Assembly: GCF_024763615.1 (NCBI RefSeq)
Contig: NC_077223.1
Span: 107,260,627-107,324,626, forward strand
Reading direction: 5' to 3'
DNA: 64,000 nt
DNA from: Phlebotomus papatasi
Lineage: Eukaryota; Arthropoda; Insecta; Diptera; Psychodidae
Part shown: positions 38,215 through 48,552 of the stretch, in pieces
Numbering within the stretch: the first letter of the stretch is position 1
Layout: the number at the start of each line of letters is the position of its first letter
Notes under the pieces: model-generated
Databases searched by the model: none
Seen by the model: the letters and a program-made list of their open reading frames with translations, nothing else
What the model was told of the DNA's origin: nothing
Translations under genes and position numbers: made by a program

Positions 38215-41077
38215 TAATAATAATAAGAATAGTAATAATTTAGATCTTTTGTGAAAAGAATTAAGGAAAACCGTTGCTTTAAGTGCTTTAAATCCCTTGT
38301 AAATTACGAAGTAATAAAAAAATATCACAATAGCCAGCATGTCCTACTTTTCATTGTAATTTAGTAATTATAAAGTGTAAATTTTATTGAAATTCATTTA
38401 GAATTTCATGGTTGCAATCGATATGCAACTCGCGGGGTTGTGGTAATTTAATAACATTCAATACAGCTAATTAATTTATCACAGAATTTCATAGATTTCA
38501 CATATATTTGCATTGCAATAAAATCAAAATCGATATAATTGTGTTTGGTGAAATGTTGCTTACAAATATTTCATCAGGATCACGTTCAGATTAATTAAAA
38601 AAAAATATGTATAGAAAACTAGAAATTTTCTTTCAATTTTCCGTATAATTCTATTCATGTCACGGCTTCTGAGAAAATACAACTTTCTCTTGAAGGGTAT
38701 CCAAGAACTTTGAAGGCACTGTCACTCTGTCAAGTATCTAAAGACAAGCAGAGGAAATTGCATCAAAGTTTGTATCTGATTTTTCATCTCTTATGACATT
38801 TTGGGGCGGAGGGAACGACAGAGAGTGAAGGAGTAAAAAAAAATAGAAAGTTATAATATTTTTCGAAAAAGTTGCATTGCATTATTGGAAGTTGCAGAGA
38901 CTTGTAAAAACTAAAAAAGATTGGGAAAAGCAAGAAGGAACAAAATATTGCCATGTTTGTATGGAATCTGATAAGAGAAACTTTCGAGTCATCTTACGTG
39001 TAAACAACTCATAACAAGGAGAAACATTTCTGCTTTTCCTGCAGAAAAGATTGGTTAGGAAGGGGGACAAAAAAAAGTACATGTTAGAGTGAAATTCTAT
39101 AATGTTTTTCGCCATTTCTACCATTTTCTTGCATTATCGAGCATAAAACCAAGATGATGATTGACTCTAGAGTGTTTCACATGCTATTTCCTGAGAAATT
39201 TTTGCAATAACGCATAAATGAAATTGCTCCTGTAAAAGGATATCCTTCGCAGTGAAGAAAACTTTTGTTACAAGTATTTTCTGATTTCAATTTTCTCTTA
39301 AGAGCAAAGAGAAAAAAAAGAAGAAGAAATTCTCGACATTTATCTATTTGATGCCAAAATGCGTGTGAGAATTTTTATCCCTTTGTTGAATTTTGATTTA
39401 TTTTATCACTCCATGTGGGGTATATTGTTGGGTTGTGGATAAAGAGAATCCCTTTTTTCCCTTCTATTACTCCCTTTTTTTTCTCCATATATTCAACACT
39501 TTTATGGCCACTGAAGCATCATGCCTTTATTGTCCACAGTGTTATTTATTTGTGAAAATAAATGAGATATCTCTCGGATACGTGATCATTCCTCAATGTG
39601 CCGATCCACTATTTGATGAGAACCAATTCTCTTTTTGGATCATTTTGCAACACATGCGTCAATTTGGGAAGAAAAAGGTCCTCATAAAGAATTAAGTTGG
39701 AATAGATGATGAACTGCTGGCAAAGGCAATGTTCCAAGACCATGTGTGTGAAAAACTTTATGTTCTAGGAAACTTCTTATTCATTCTTTGCCGAAAGTTT
39801 CCAAATAATGTCCCGCTACTTGAAGATAATTAAAATATTTCCAAGAAAATGAGATATTTTTAATCAACTACTATTTCTCTTTCAGAATAAGTTTAAAATT
39901 CATGAGAATTTGTCAAATATTGGAATGAAAATTATTATAAAACATTGTTTTTAATCTCTTTTACTTACTTAAGAGATTTTAACTTGTTTTTCAATATTTT
40001 AAGAATTTAAAATTATGAAGAAAATCAATATTTAGAAGAAAACCAGGCGTCTCCATTTAGCCTCTCAGGGAATAATTTCAGTAAAAGCCACAAAAAAACG
40101 TGGCAAATTAAAAAATATGTCAACTAAACCCATCTAATTTTAATGTCTTTAAGTACTAAACTCATTTAAAATAGAAAATTGTAACACATTTGAAAAATAA
40201 AGAAAATTAACATGCAGTGGAGACGCCTGGTGGAATAGCAATTATTTTAAGAAATGCATAATTTAAGAAGAAAAATTCCTAAATTTGCCTTTTTCTTATC
40301 AGTTTTACTTATTTCTAAACATTTCTAATCAATTTATTTAAAATTCATGCTATAAAGTGTCTAAAATTGCAAAATTTCAAGAAAAACTAGGCGTCTCTAT
40401 TTAGTCTCACAGGAAATAAATGCAGAGTAGAGACAGTAGAAGTAGAACAGAGAAAAACGTGAAAAAATAATGAAATATTTCAACTCAGTACATTTTATTT
40501 TAATGTTTTTAATGCTTAATTATTAAAAATTTAAATTTGCTACACAATTGATAAATATAGAGTAATAACGTATAGTGGAGACGCCTGGTGGAATAGCACC
40601 GCTTTGAGAAAAAGCATAATTTAGCAAGGAAAATTTACAGATTTGGTTTCGTCTTATCAATTTTACTTATTTCTACACATATTTCATCAACTCTGTAAAA
40701 ACTCAGTCTTCAAAGTGTTTAAAAACTGGAAAATTTTAAGAAAAACCAGGCGTTTCCATTTAGTTTGAAGCACAAAAATTCAGAGAAAGCTCAGAAAAAG
40801 TGCCAAAAAGGTTAACTAGTTCCACTGAACATATTGTTTTTACTGCAATTTATAATAAAAAAATGATTCCTGATGAAAAACAGATAGAAAATCATTAGAT
40901 AAGGAGAGTTAACTTACAGTGGAGACGCCTGGTTCAGCTACAACGCATGAGAGAACTCGAGTTTCTTTTTAATGAATAGTTTGTATTTTTTATCCCTTGC
41001 TATTTTAGTTATTTCAATACATTTCTAAGCAAATTGGTCAAAATAAGGCCTGCCAATTGTTTAAAATTGCAAAGGGT

Positions 41078-41530
41078 AGTGGGAAAAAAATGTATGGCAG
41101 TTGGTCTATGTGGCGTCCACAGACGAAACTATGCGCATTTTATGGATAATAGTTTAGGATTAAGAACTGCCCAGACCCAGGAAGATATTTGCCAAGGGTC
41201 TTTGTAAAAACGCATTTATCTTTTTGAAAAAAATGACATTTTAACATCAAATTACTCAAAATCGACTGAGCCGATCGTTATGAAATTCGGTATAGAGTCC
41301 ATGAAGGACTTAAGTTTTTTGTCTTTGCATATTATTTTTTCCCTCAATCCCTCCTCCCGAAAGCTTCCTTACAAAATGAGAACTTTTTCCATCATAACTC
41401 CTCTCTGGGAAAAATACAGAGCTGAAAATTAGCACTGTATCAAGGTTTATGTACGGCTGTAAAGCCATGTGTATATACGATTCTCCCTCGTAGTAGTTCA
41501 CATTAAAAAAAAGGCTTTTTCACTATAACT
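41078..41530 (+). repeat. Second copy of the 10865 dispersed repeat, inside the box array
   Basis: Collinear with 10865-11290 (ATGTGGCGTCCACAGACGAA ... TACAAAATGAGAACTTTTTC). It abuts the foldback at 41539 and interrupts the box array. Confidence 0.82.
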
Positions 41531-41538
41531 ACACTCTA

Positions 41539-42179
41539 CACAGAAAAAATATTTTGTAAAAATGTTTGTAAATGTTTGTGAATTCATATGGAGGACTTAC
41601 GAAATGCTCGTAAATCGTATAACCCTCAAAAACAAGTTCGTAAAAGTTTGTACTTTTTGCACAAGCATTGTTCGTAATATGATCCTTTGACGAGCATTCG
41701 TAAATTTTTGTTTGCCTGACGAAAATTTTACGAACATTTACGAAGTTTGTATAAGTACAAAAAATGCTCGTCAAGTGATCATGTTACGAACAATACTTGT
41801 GAAAAAAGTACAAAGTTTACGAACTTGTTTGTGGGTTATACACTGAGAAAAAAAAGAGGGTGCGATTAACTTTTTTTTCCTCATAACTTTAACACGTTTT
41901 AGGTGTAAAAATATATCAACATTTTTTAATGTTAATTTTACACATTTTTTAAGGGTAAAATTAACATGAAAAAGGGTAACTTTAACCCCCAATACACCTA
42001 GAAAGGGTAATATTTACACCAATTTCGGATCAATAATGCAGGGTAAAATTAACATTTCCGGAATGTTATTTTAACTTTTTTGGATTTCTCTCAAGTGTAC
42101 GATTCACGAGCAATTCGTAAGCTCTCCATAGGAATTCGCAAACATTTACGAACATTTTTACAAAATATTTTTTTCTGTG
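41539..42179. mobile_element. CACAGAAAAA foldback element, copy 2, TA target, with nested MITE
   Basis: Ends CACAGAAAAAATATTTTGTA and its complement; TA at 41537-41538 and 42180-42181. Arms of TTCGTAAA-type repeats; MITE copy E sits in the right arm. Without the MITE it is ~382 bp. Confidence 0.92.
41841..42097 (+). mobile_element. CACTGAG MITE, copy E, nested in a foldback element
   Basis: 257 bp, inserted in the right arm of the CACAGAAA foldback (41539-42179). The left arm shows the undisturbed sequence, with one TA where the MITE is flanked by two. Confidence 0.94.
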
Positions 42180-42285
42180 TATAATGAGAAATCCTAGAAA
42201 GCTGAAAAATGGTCTGGGAGCGAGGGCTTAAAGAAGTGAAGCTCACTGGATGCAATTCGAACACCTTTAACGCCAGAAAAATTTC

Positions 42286-42364
42286 TGGTAATCTAAAGGG
42301 ATTCTAACCCTCGACACTTACATCATAGAGTTTGTGCTCTACCACTTGATCCATTAAGTGTCCT
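42286..42364 (-). mobile_element. tRNA-like SINE head
   Basis: On the minus strand: A-box-like TGGATCAAGTGGTAGAGC and B-box-like GGTTAGAATCC, 26 bp apart. The acceptor stem does not pair, so this is a tRNA-derived SINE head or tRNA pseudogene, not a working tRNA. Confidence 0.6.
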
Positions 42365-43785
42365 ATTGTACCAATGCCAATGTAATGATACGGGTCTCAG
42401 TGCTGGATACACCATAGACCCTTGTTGCTTATTCTCCTTTACAGAAGAACCAGTTTAAAAGCAACAAAGACACAAAAGCTAAGGAAAAGTTTTAAAAATC
42501 TTTAATAAAGCGTTTAATTTATTGTAAAACTATAATAAAATAATTCCAAATACAAAATTGCTACATAATTCAAAATTAAAGCTGAATATTGTTCAAAAGT
42601 GCAATATTTTCAGAAAAACCAGGCGTCTCCATTTTGCGTGAAGTCGGAATAAGCAGCAAAAACGTGCAAAAATTGTGCAATATTTCTACAAATCGAATTT
42701 AATTCAAATTTTACCTTTAAATGGTTCAATATAAGGAATTCTTACACGATTGAGATATTGTAGGTGGGAATATGCTGTGGAGGCGCCTGGTGAAGCCACA
42801 ATGTGTAGGAAAATATTGAATTCTCTTTAGAAAGTGTTGCAAATTTAATTGTGATTCGTCAGTTTTGCTCACTTTCAGTCAAACGATGGTAATAAATTAT
42901 TTAATATAGAAAAACTTGAGGAAAGCCAAGCATCTTTATTAAATCATTGCGACAAGGCGAAAGTTAAGACTTTCTGAGAACGGTATCCTGAAAGTTTTTT
43001 TTGTACATTCCTCAATGTCCTTCAGCTACTAAAAGGTTTCCATTTCCTTCCTGTAAGTTATTTTTCTTGCCTAATTCAACATACCAAACGCAGAACCATC
43101 CTTTTAAGATTGAAGAGGTCATTGCTCTCCAAGGAGTTTGTAAGAATTTCTAAAGATAAATCAAGAAAAGCCCATTATTACATACCCAACTTAACTTATA
43201 AATGCGGTGAAAAATTTAGAAGATAATTCAGACGTCTTCATTGAGGACGGAGGCGGTAGATAAAGCAAAAATTAAGGAAATTTGGTTATAATGAGACATT
43301 TTTCTCATTAAATAAAGTCAATTTAATAGAAATTACACCCCAAAAGGGTTTTAATTTATGCATAATAATTGAGAAATCAGGCAACTCACCCTGCAGTGGA
43401 GGTACCAGGTAAACGCTGCAAAGCATATTAAAAGATTCTTTTTTTTGTATGAAAATTAATTACTTTCTTTACACTCACGAATGGTGTTATAAATTAATTA
43501 AATTGGGAACACTTGTATGTGATGCATTATTTAAAAATTACAATCATTATGTAAATAAACTTGGTACTGCAATTGGCAGGGGAAGCTCCTGGTAATAGAG
43601 ACAAATAATTGATGAATGAGGCATTATTTTTAGTAACAAAAATCAATTAACTTTACTATTTTCTGTTTTTTTTTTGTGTTTATTAATTATAAATTGTATT
43701 ATATCCGGGGTAAATTAAAATATATCATTTTTCTGTGGGACAATCGGGCATCCCCACTGGCTCTTGTGCAATAAACAAAATAAAG

Positions 43786-44379
43786 TAGGGGAGACTGGGG
43801 CAAAACTTGTCAAAACGCATATTTAATTCTTTCACGAGCTCTGAGAAAACTTAAACGTTTTATAATGAGCATATTCTTATAGGAAATTTACTGCTCTACA
43901 ACATTGCAGAAGACTATTTTCCTCTATCTAAAAAAATGTTATTTTCCAATCATTTTCTAAAAGTCAATTTTGTGGAGATTCTCAAAATTGCTGGGGCAAA
44001 TTTTGTCAGTCTTCGGATAATTTGTAACGTTTTACTCTCGCAAACGTTAAAAATATCAAATAGACATATTTTTATAGGAAATTTATTTCTCTACAACTTT
44101 GTCAAAGATAATTTTTTTCTATCTTAAGGAGAAATATGCTTAAATTGAGGTAATCAGTATTGATATTTTCTATAAGCCAAATTTCTCAAAAATAGGGCTC
44201 AAAATTTCATTATTTTTTATTTTACATAATTCTTCCTCGAAAAACTTGAAACTTTGTAAGTTTAAGAAGGTTCATGAAGGCTATCTATAATAAAAATTTC
44301 AAGCTTCAGTCTATTTTATTTTAGAAAATAGTGAATATTGAAATTTTCGTTTTGACAAATTTTGCCCCAGTCTCCCCTA
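43786..44379. mobile_element. TAGGGG-type element, ~594 bp, reverse copy of 29553-30137
   Basis: Ends TAGGGGAGACTGGGGCAAAA and its complement. Near-identical inner sequence to 29553 in the opposite orientation; open frames shared by both copies reflect this. Confidence 0.93.
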
Positions 44380-44759
44380 CTATTTTGGCAAGATAATACC
44401 AATCGATACCGCAATAATCGAAATCATTAATATTACATTGTTAGAACAAAAATACTTTTCATATTCTTAAAATAGATTGCTTATTTAAGGACTTTTACAA
44501 AGGCCTTAATTGAGTACTTAATCTTATGGAGTCATGCCATATTACTTTCGTTATTTGCCACAAAGCACTGACGTTTGTTTCATTTTCATTTATTTTTTAA
44601 GTAGTTCGGTTTTCCATAACTCCTTAAGTTAAGTTCTTGATAAATACTTAATAGGTACAGGGGACTGGGGCAAAAAGTCACAAAACGGATATTTTATTTT
44701 TTTACAAAATACCCGAGCGCCCCAGAAATTTCTAATTAGCGCAGTTTTATATGAAACTT

Positions 44760-45018
44760 CCCAAGAAGCAATTTTTTCTTAATATAGTCTTGTAGAATTC
44801 CTTAAGTAAGACACTATAGAACCAAAAACCTTTCTATTTGCTTATAACGCTCTTGGTTCCATCACTGAGATTACTATAAGTAAAGTGGCGCACTCTTAAG
44901 GATCTTAAGAGCTTCTATAGGAATTTCAACAGAAAATTCGCACTTTAAGTCTTTTAAAAGTGCACTAAAAGACTTGTTTAATACTTGGTTCTATAAGGCA
45001 GCTATTTTGCTTCTTGGG
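44760..45018. mobile_element. CCCAAGAAGC MITE, copy 2 (259 bp)
   Basis: Flanked by TT on both sides. Removing the MITE and one TT restores a stretch collinear with 43880-43900 in the related element (GGAAATTTACTGCTC), supporting a 2-bp target duplication. Confidence 0.93.
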
Positions 45019-45209
45019 TTACTACTCTCCAACTTTGTGAAAGTCGTTTTTCTCTATTTTGTAAGGAAATATATTCATAGAGACGTTTTCTAAAAGGTGA
45101 TTTTGCGACCATTCTCATAATTGCAGGGGCAAATAGTATCAAATATGGGATATCATCACATTTTGATTTGCTTTATTACGAGCTTCCGTAAATGAAAACA
45201 AAGGGACAG

Positions 45210-46950
45210 ATAATCCTAACCGGCTTATGTAGGTGAGATTCTTAACGTGAGCTAACTCGGAGTGCATGCAAATTCGATTTAGAGCTGAAATTGTGAATCG
45301 CCATTCAGTTATCTTGAATCAAATTCGTGAAATTATACAAATTTTGTATTTAAACCAAAATATCAAGGATTTGGATGAACTGACAGAAAAGTGTTATATG
45401 GGTGAAATGTAGACCAGAATGTTCTCTATAATTTTCCTATAGAACATGATCTCATCGATTACTCAGAAAGCCAAGATAAGCGAGGTTTTTTGTTTCTTAA
45501 CTCGTTTTTTCATCCAGAGTGCCCCAAGTAGTCATTTGTTGAACTTCAACTATATCAAAGAATTGTTGTATTTTGTGGGACTTTCCATTTAAAACCATAT
45601 TTTAAGTGTCTTGGTCGAGTTAAACGGCAAAATCGGAGTGATAGCGTAGTCTGAGCGGAAAATGATGTATGGACGAAATGTAGAGACAAATGTCCTCTAC
45701 AATTATGTCAAAGTAATCATCAAAATCGGTTCAGCGACAGTCGAGATAATTGAGGTTATGTGATATTGAAATTGGTTTTTTGACTGTGGCGCCCCTGGTG
45801 TTGGTCCCACGAAGTTCAAATATTCTAGAAAGTTGTAGCATTTGGTGAGATCTTTCGTTTAAGCCCTCATTCATCAAAATCGGTCACATAGAACCGGAGA
45901 TATGATTTTTTGAATTTCGTGAATTTTGACCCCTCATATCTCCGGTTCTATTGAAACCACAGCGCGCATACGCACCATTTTGGAAACGTCCTAGACTGGA
46001 CTACAACATACTAAAATTTCATTAACTTGCACAATGCCGTTTTTGAGAAAAGTGACTTTGAATTTCGATGAATTTTGACGCTATCACAGCGCCACCTGTG
46101 GTGACTTTTTGAACTTGCATCTGAAAGTGCTCATCGAGACGAAACCAAAAAGGTAAAATTTAGGTCGATATGTTAATTAGAACCGGAGATAGAGGCCGGT
46201 CAATGTTCGAACTTTGACCCCTTATAGCTCGGGTCAGAGGTTATGGATCGACTTAAGGTTTTTTTTGTTTGATAGGTATAATCAACGGCTACAACATACT
46301 AAAATTTCAACCCGATGCACAATGGAATTTTTGAGTTATTTAACTTATAAGATTTAAAAATTTTCTTTTTAATAATAGCGCCCCTAGCGGTGGTTTTATG
46401 AACTTGCGATGTTAGAAAGGGAAGTGGCATTTCACGAGAGCTTTCCAAAAAGCCCTCACTTTTTAAATTCTGACAATTAGAACCGGAGTTATGGCCATTT
46501 TAAGAATTTTTTTTTGGACCCTTATAGCTCGGGTCAGGGGGGTCGGGGGACCTTAAGTTTGGTATTGATGGAAAGCTCTAAGGCCCAGCTATAACATACT
46601 CAAATTTAAGCCCGCTCGATGCCATAGGGGCGGAGCTATTGAGAAAACAAAAAAAGGGGGGTGTTCAAAATGGCGGAAGGAGGGGTGGGGGGTGGGGGGT
46701 CAATGCACCAAGTTGCAATCTTCACCCGATATATAACCTTTGCCGAAAACCGCAAGTCGATATCTTTTTTAGTTTAGGAGCTATTAAGCTCCAAAGAGCG
46801 GCCGGCCGGGAACGTAAAATAGCCACATATATATTCGTGATCAGGAAGTGCTGAAACACATTTTGGCCAAATTTGAGGTCGATCGGACGACATGAAATTT
46901 TGTTAGGATTATAGTAGGTGAGATTGTTAAGAATCTCACCTAATACCTAG
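45210..46950 (+). repeat. Degenerate ~290-bp tandem array bounded by an inverted repeat and a hairpin
   Basis: Left edge ATAATCCTAAC (45210-45220) then TAGGTGAGATTCTTAAC; right edge GTTAGGATTAT (46902-46912) then a hairpin of TAGGTGAGATT, a 6-bp loop and AATCTCACCTA (46915-46942), then ATACCTAG. Between are about five units with recurring boxes: CTACAACATACTAAAATTTC (46000, 46289, 46589), AGAACCGGAGATA, and a GC-rich box near 45518, 45785, 46087 and 46376. Edge layout recalls Helitron-type elements (3' hairpin then CTAG), but this is not proven. Confidence 0.72.
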
Positions 46951-47225
46951 ATGATATATTGATAGGGGACTCTCCGGTGGTGGCCAGTGGTTTTGAAGTC
47001 ACTTCAGAAAGAAAAACACTTTTTCAATCTTTCCCAGAGCTTTCGGTTCTGGATGTGGTCAACTAAACTATGTTTTTTGTACTTTATGAGGATCGGTATT
47101 TTGTGTGGGATTAGACAATATCATCACTTTCAGTTTATCAATTGGGAAGGTCTTTTAGAAATTTGTTTTTACTGATTTTCAACTTTTGAGCCATGGGCAT
47201 GACATTTCCTGTGTCCCATATGTTT

Positions 47226-47460
47226 CTAGCGAGCCAAAAAAAACTTTTGAATTTATTAGCTGTTTTCTGTCATTGTAGAATGAATTTGCAAAAACCACTA
47301 ATACAAAATAAAAGCCAATTTAATAACGAAGAGGCAACCGAAAACCCCAAATTGGCAACCTACGTAGTTTTGGAAATATCTCGTGAAATGTGTACGAAAA
47401 CAGGGCAAAAATTATACTAAAACCGGTCGCAATTTTCAGAGCTAGTGTCACCTCCCTGTT
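47226..47460 (+). repeat. Second copy of the 8478 dispersed repeat
   Basis: Same orientation and about 235 bp, inside the 44658-48115 element. Confidence 0.85.
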
Positions 47461-48380
47461 TTGAGCAATCTTCCTTTAGGTATACTGATGTGAATTGGCG
47501 CTTTCTAATAATAGATGATATATTTTCATAAGAAATTTATTCTTCTACACCTTTGTAAACCACAGTTTTTGTCTATCTGAACGAGGGAAGCGCTTTTCAA
47601 GCTATTTTAGAAAAAAAAAAGCATACAAGGGACTGCAAATCGTTTGACCAATGCAAACAAAAAGCGGCAAGACATGGCAATGACGTTTCTTTTCGCCGTG
47701 AGACATCAGAAATTGCTTCGGGTTTTGTTACTTTTTGCTCCATACCTTTTGTTACTTTTTACCCCAAATGGTCATTTTTGATAAAAGGATTGCTGGAGAA
47801 AAGAATCTTTGTAAAATTCTAAAATAGATAGCGGCTTCGTATTCAAAGAATCTAAATCGTTTAGGAAATATTCACCGGTGCATCAATTTTGGAAAATAAA
47901 TAGGTAAAAATTGATATCGACTATAAGGAAAATATTTGAAAAGTAAGCCTAAAAATTTCAACATTTTTTATTTCCTAAATTCCTTGTTCGAATTCTAAGA
48001 AACTTATGACATTGAAGAAGATCTATGGAAAAATGTAGGCCACTGTCTCTTTTATCTTGAAAGATATTGAATTTTGAAATTTCCGATTTGTTACTTTTTG
48101 CCCCAGTCTCCCCTACTTAATGCAGTAGCCGGGAATTTTCTGTTTAATATCAGGTTATTGTCCAAATTATTGCATTGTTTTCATTTAATTTAAATAAAAA
48201 TAGAAACTAACGTACTATCCAATCTGTTGCAGCTATTGCTACTCAATAACTTTAACGTCCTGCATTTTCCGAAGAACAAAAAATCAATCCTTAATTCACC
48301 AAGATGAAATCCTAAAGCCATTCTATTTTAGTATTCGACGGGCATTCTTATGATAAAATATCGATATCATTTATTTTTAG

Positions 48381-48552
48381 CTTACCATCTTTACTCAAAC
48401 AGCACGGATCGAGTTGCGGATGAAATTCTTTCAGTCAAGTACGAGGATGGTCGATGGTCAAAGCCATATTACGATTGCGGAGGTGGCAATATCTGGATGC
48501 TGACGTACACAGTACCATTCTTTGGCTATGAAAACGGAACGTATTTTTTCAA
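48381..48552 (+). CDS. GPR158/179-like receptor, Cache-domain exon with DGRWSKPYYDCGGG motif
   Basis: A 172-bp exon with acceptor TTTATTTTTAG and donor GTGAGT; enters in phase 1 and leaves in phase 2 (AA|G read as Lys across the splice). The peptide has the most diagnostic motif of the gene, YEDGRWSKPYYDCGGGNIW, followed by MLTYTVPFFGYENGTYFF. This block is strongly conserved in vertebrate GPR158 and GPR179 and in the fly relatives, and belongs to the Cache-type domain. Sequons N-S-T and N-G-T are present, as expected for an exposed extracellular surface. The exon lies between a 34-kb and a 6-kb intron. A longer open frame overlapping its 3' end in another frame (48522-48875) has no family signature and is taken as chance. 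Confidence 0.93.

Larger units (their letters stand above)
40043..43756. repeat. Array of a 13-bp box alternating between strands
   Basis: Forward boxes CCAGGCGTCTCCA at 40043, 40387, 40746, 42619 (clear) and 42926, 43229, 43744 (degenerate). Reverse boxes TGGAGACGCCTGG at 40218, 40576, 40920, 42778 (clear) and 43397, 43580 (degenerate). Steps within the clear part are 175, 169, 189, 170 and 174 bp. Wider context such as GGTGGAATAGCA and CATTTAG is partly kept; the rest has drifted to AT-rich sequence. Later insertions occupy 41078-42180 or more. No gene or known element class recognised. Confidence 0.85.
44658..48115. mobile_element. TAGGGG-type element, 3.5 kb, with several internal guests
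   Basis: Left end (CA)GGGGACTGGGGCAAAAAGT and right end complementary to TAGGGGAGACTGGGGCAAAA then AGT. It holds the 259-bp MITE, the 290-bp-unit array, a single arm of the 7030 element (46962-47060) and the dispersed repeat at 47226. Subterminal DNA resembles the 29553/43786 pair. Confidence 0.72.
14274..48380 (+). other. Intron 2 (34.1 kb), repeat-rich
   Basis: GTAAGT donor, TTTATTTTTAG acceptor, phase 1. It holds most of the mobile elements and both unusual arrays of the window. Stretches in which I recognise nothing: 14280-14790, 18445-20715, 22385-23620, 24060-24660, 24970-25470 (except a 40-bp relic near 25340), 28260-29550, 30140-30825, 33215-35610 (a G-run near 34745 and a solo TAGGG-type end at 33434), 36000-36540, 38220-40040 and 48120-48380. 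No open frame in it looks like a second gene. Confidence 0.85.

Noticed and set aside
40043..43756. CRISPR-like array
   Set aside because: Boxes alternate in orientation, are only 13 bp, spacers are ~160 bp and degenerate, and the host is eukaryotic.
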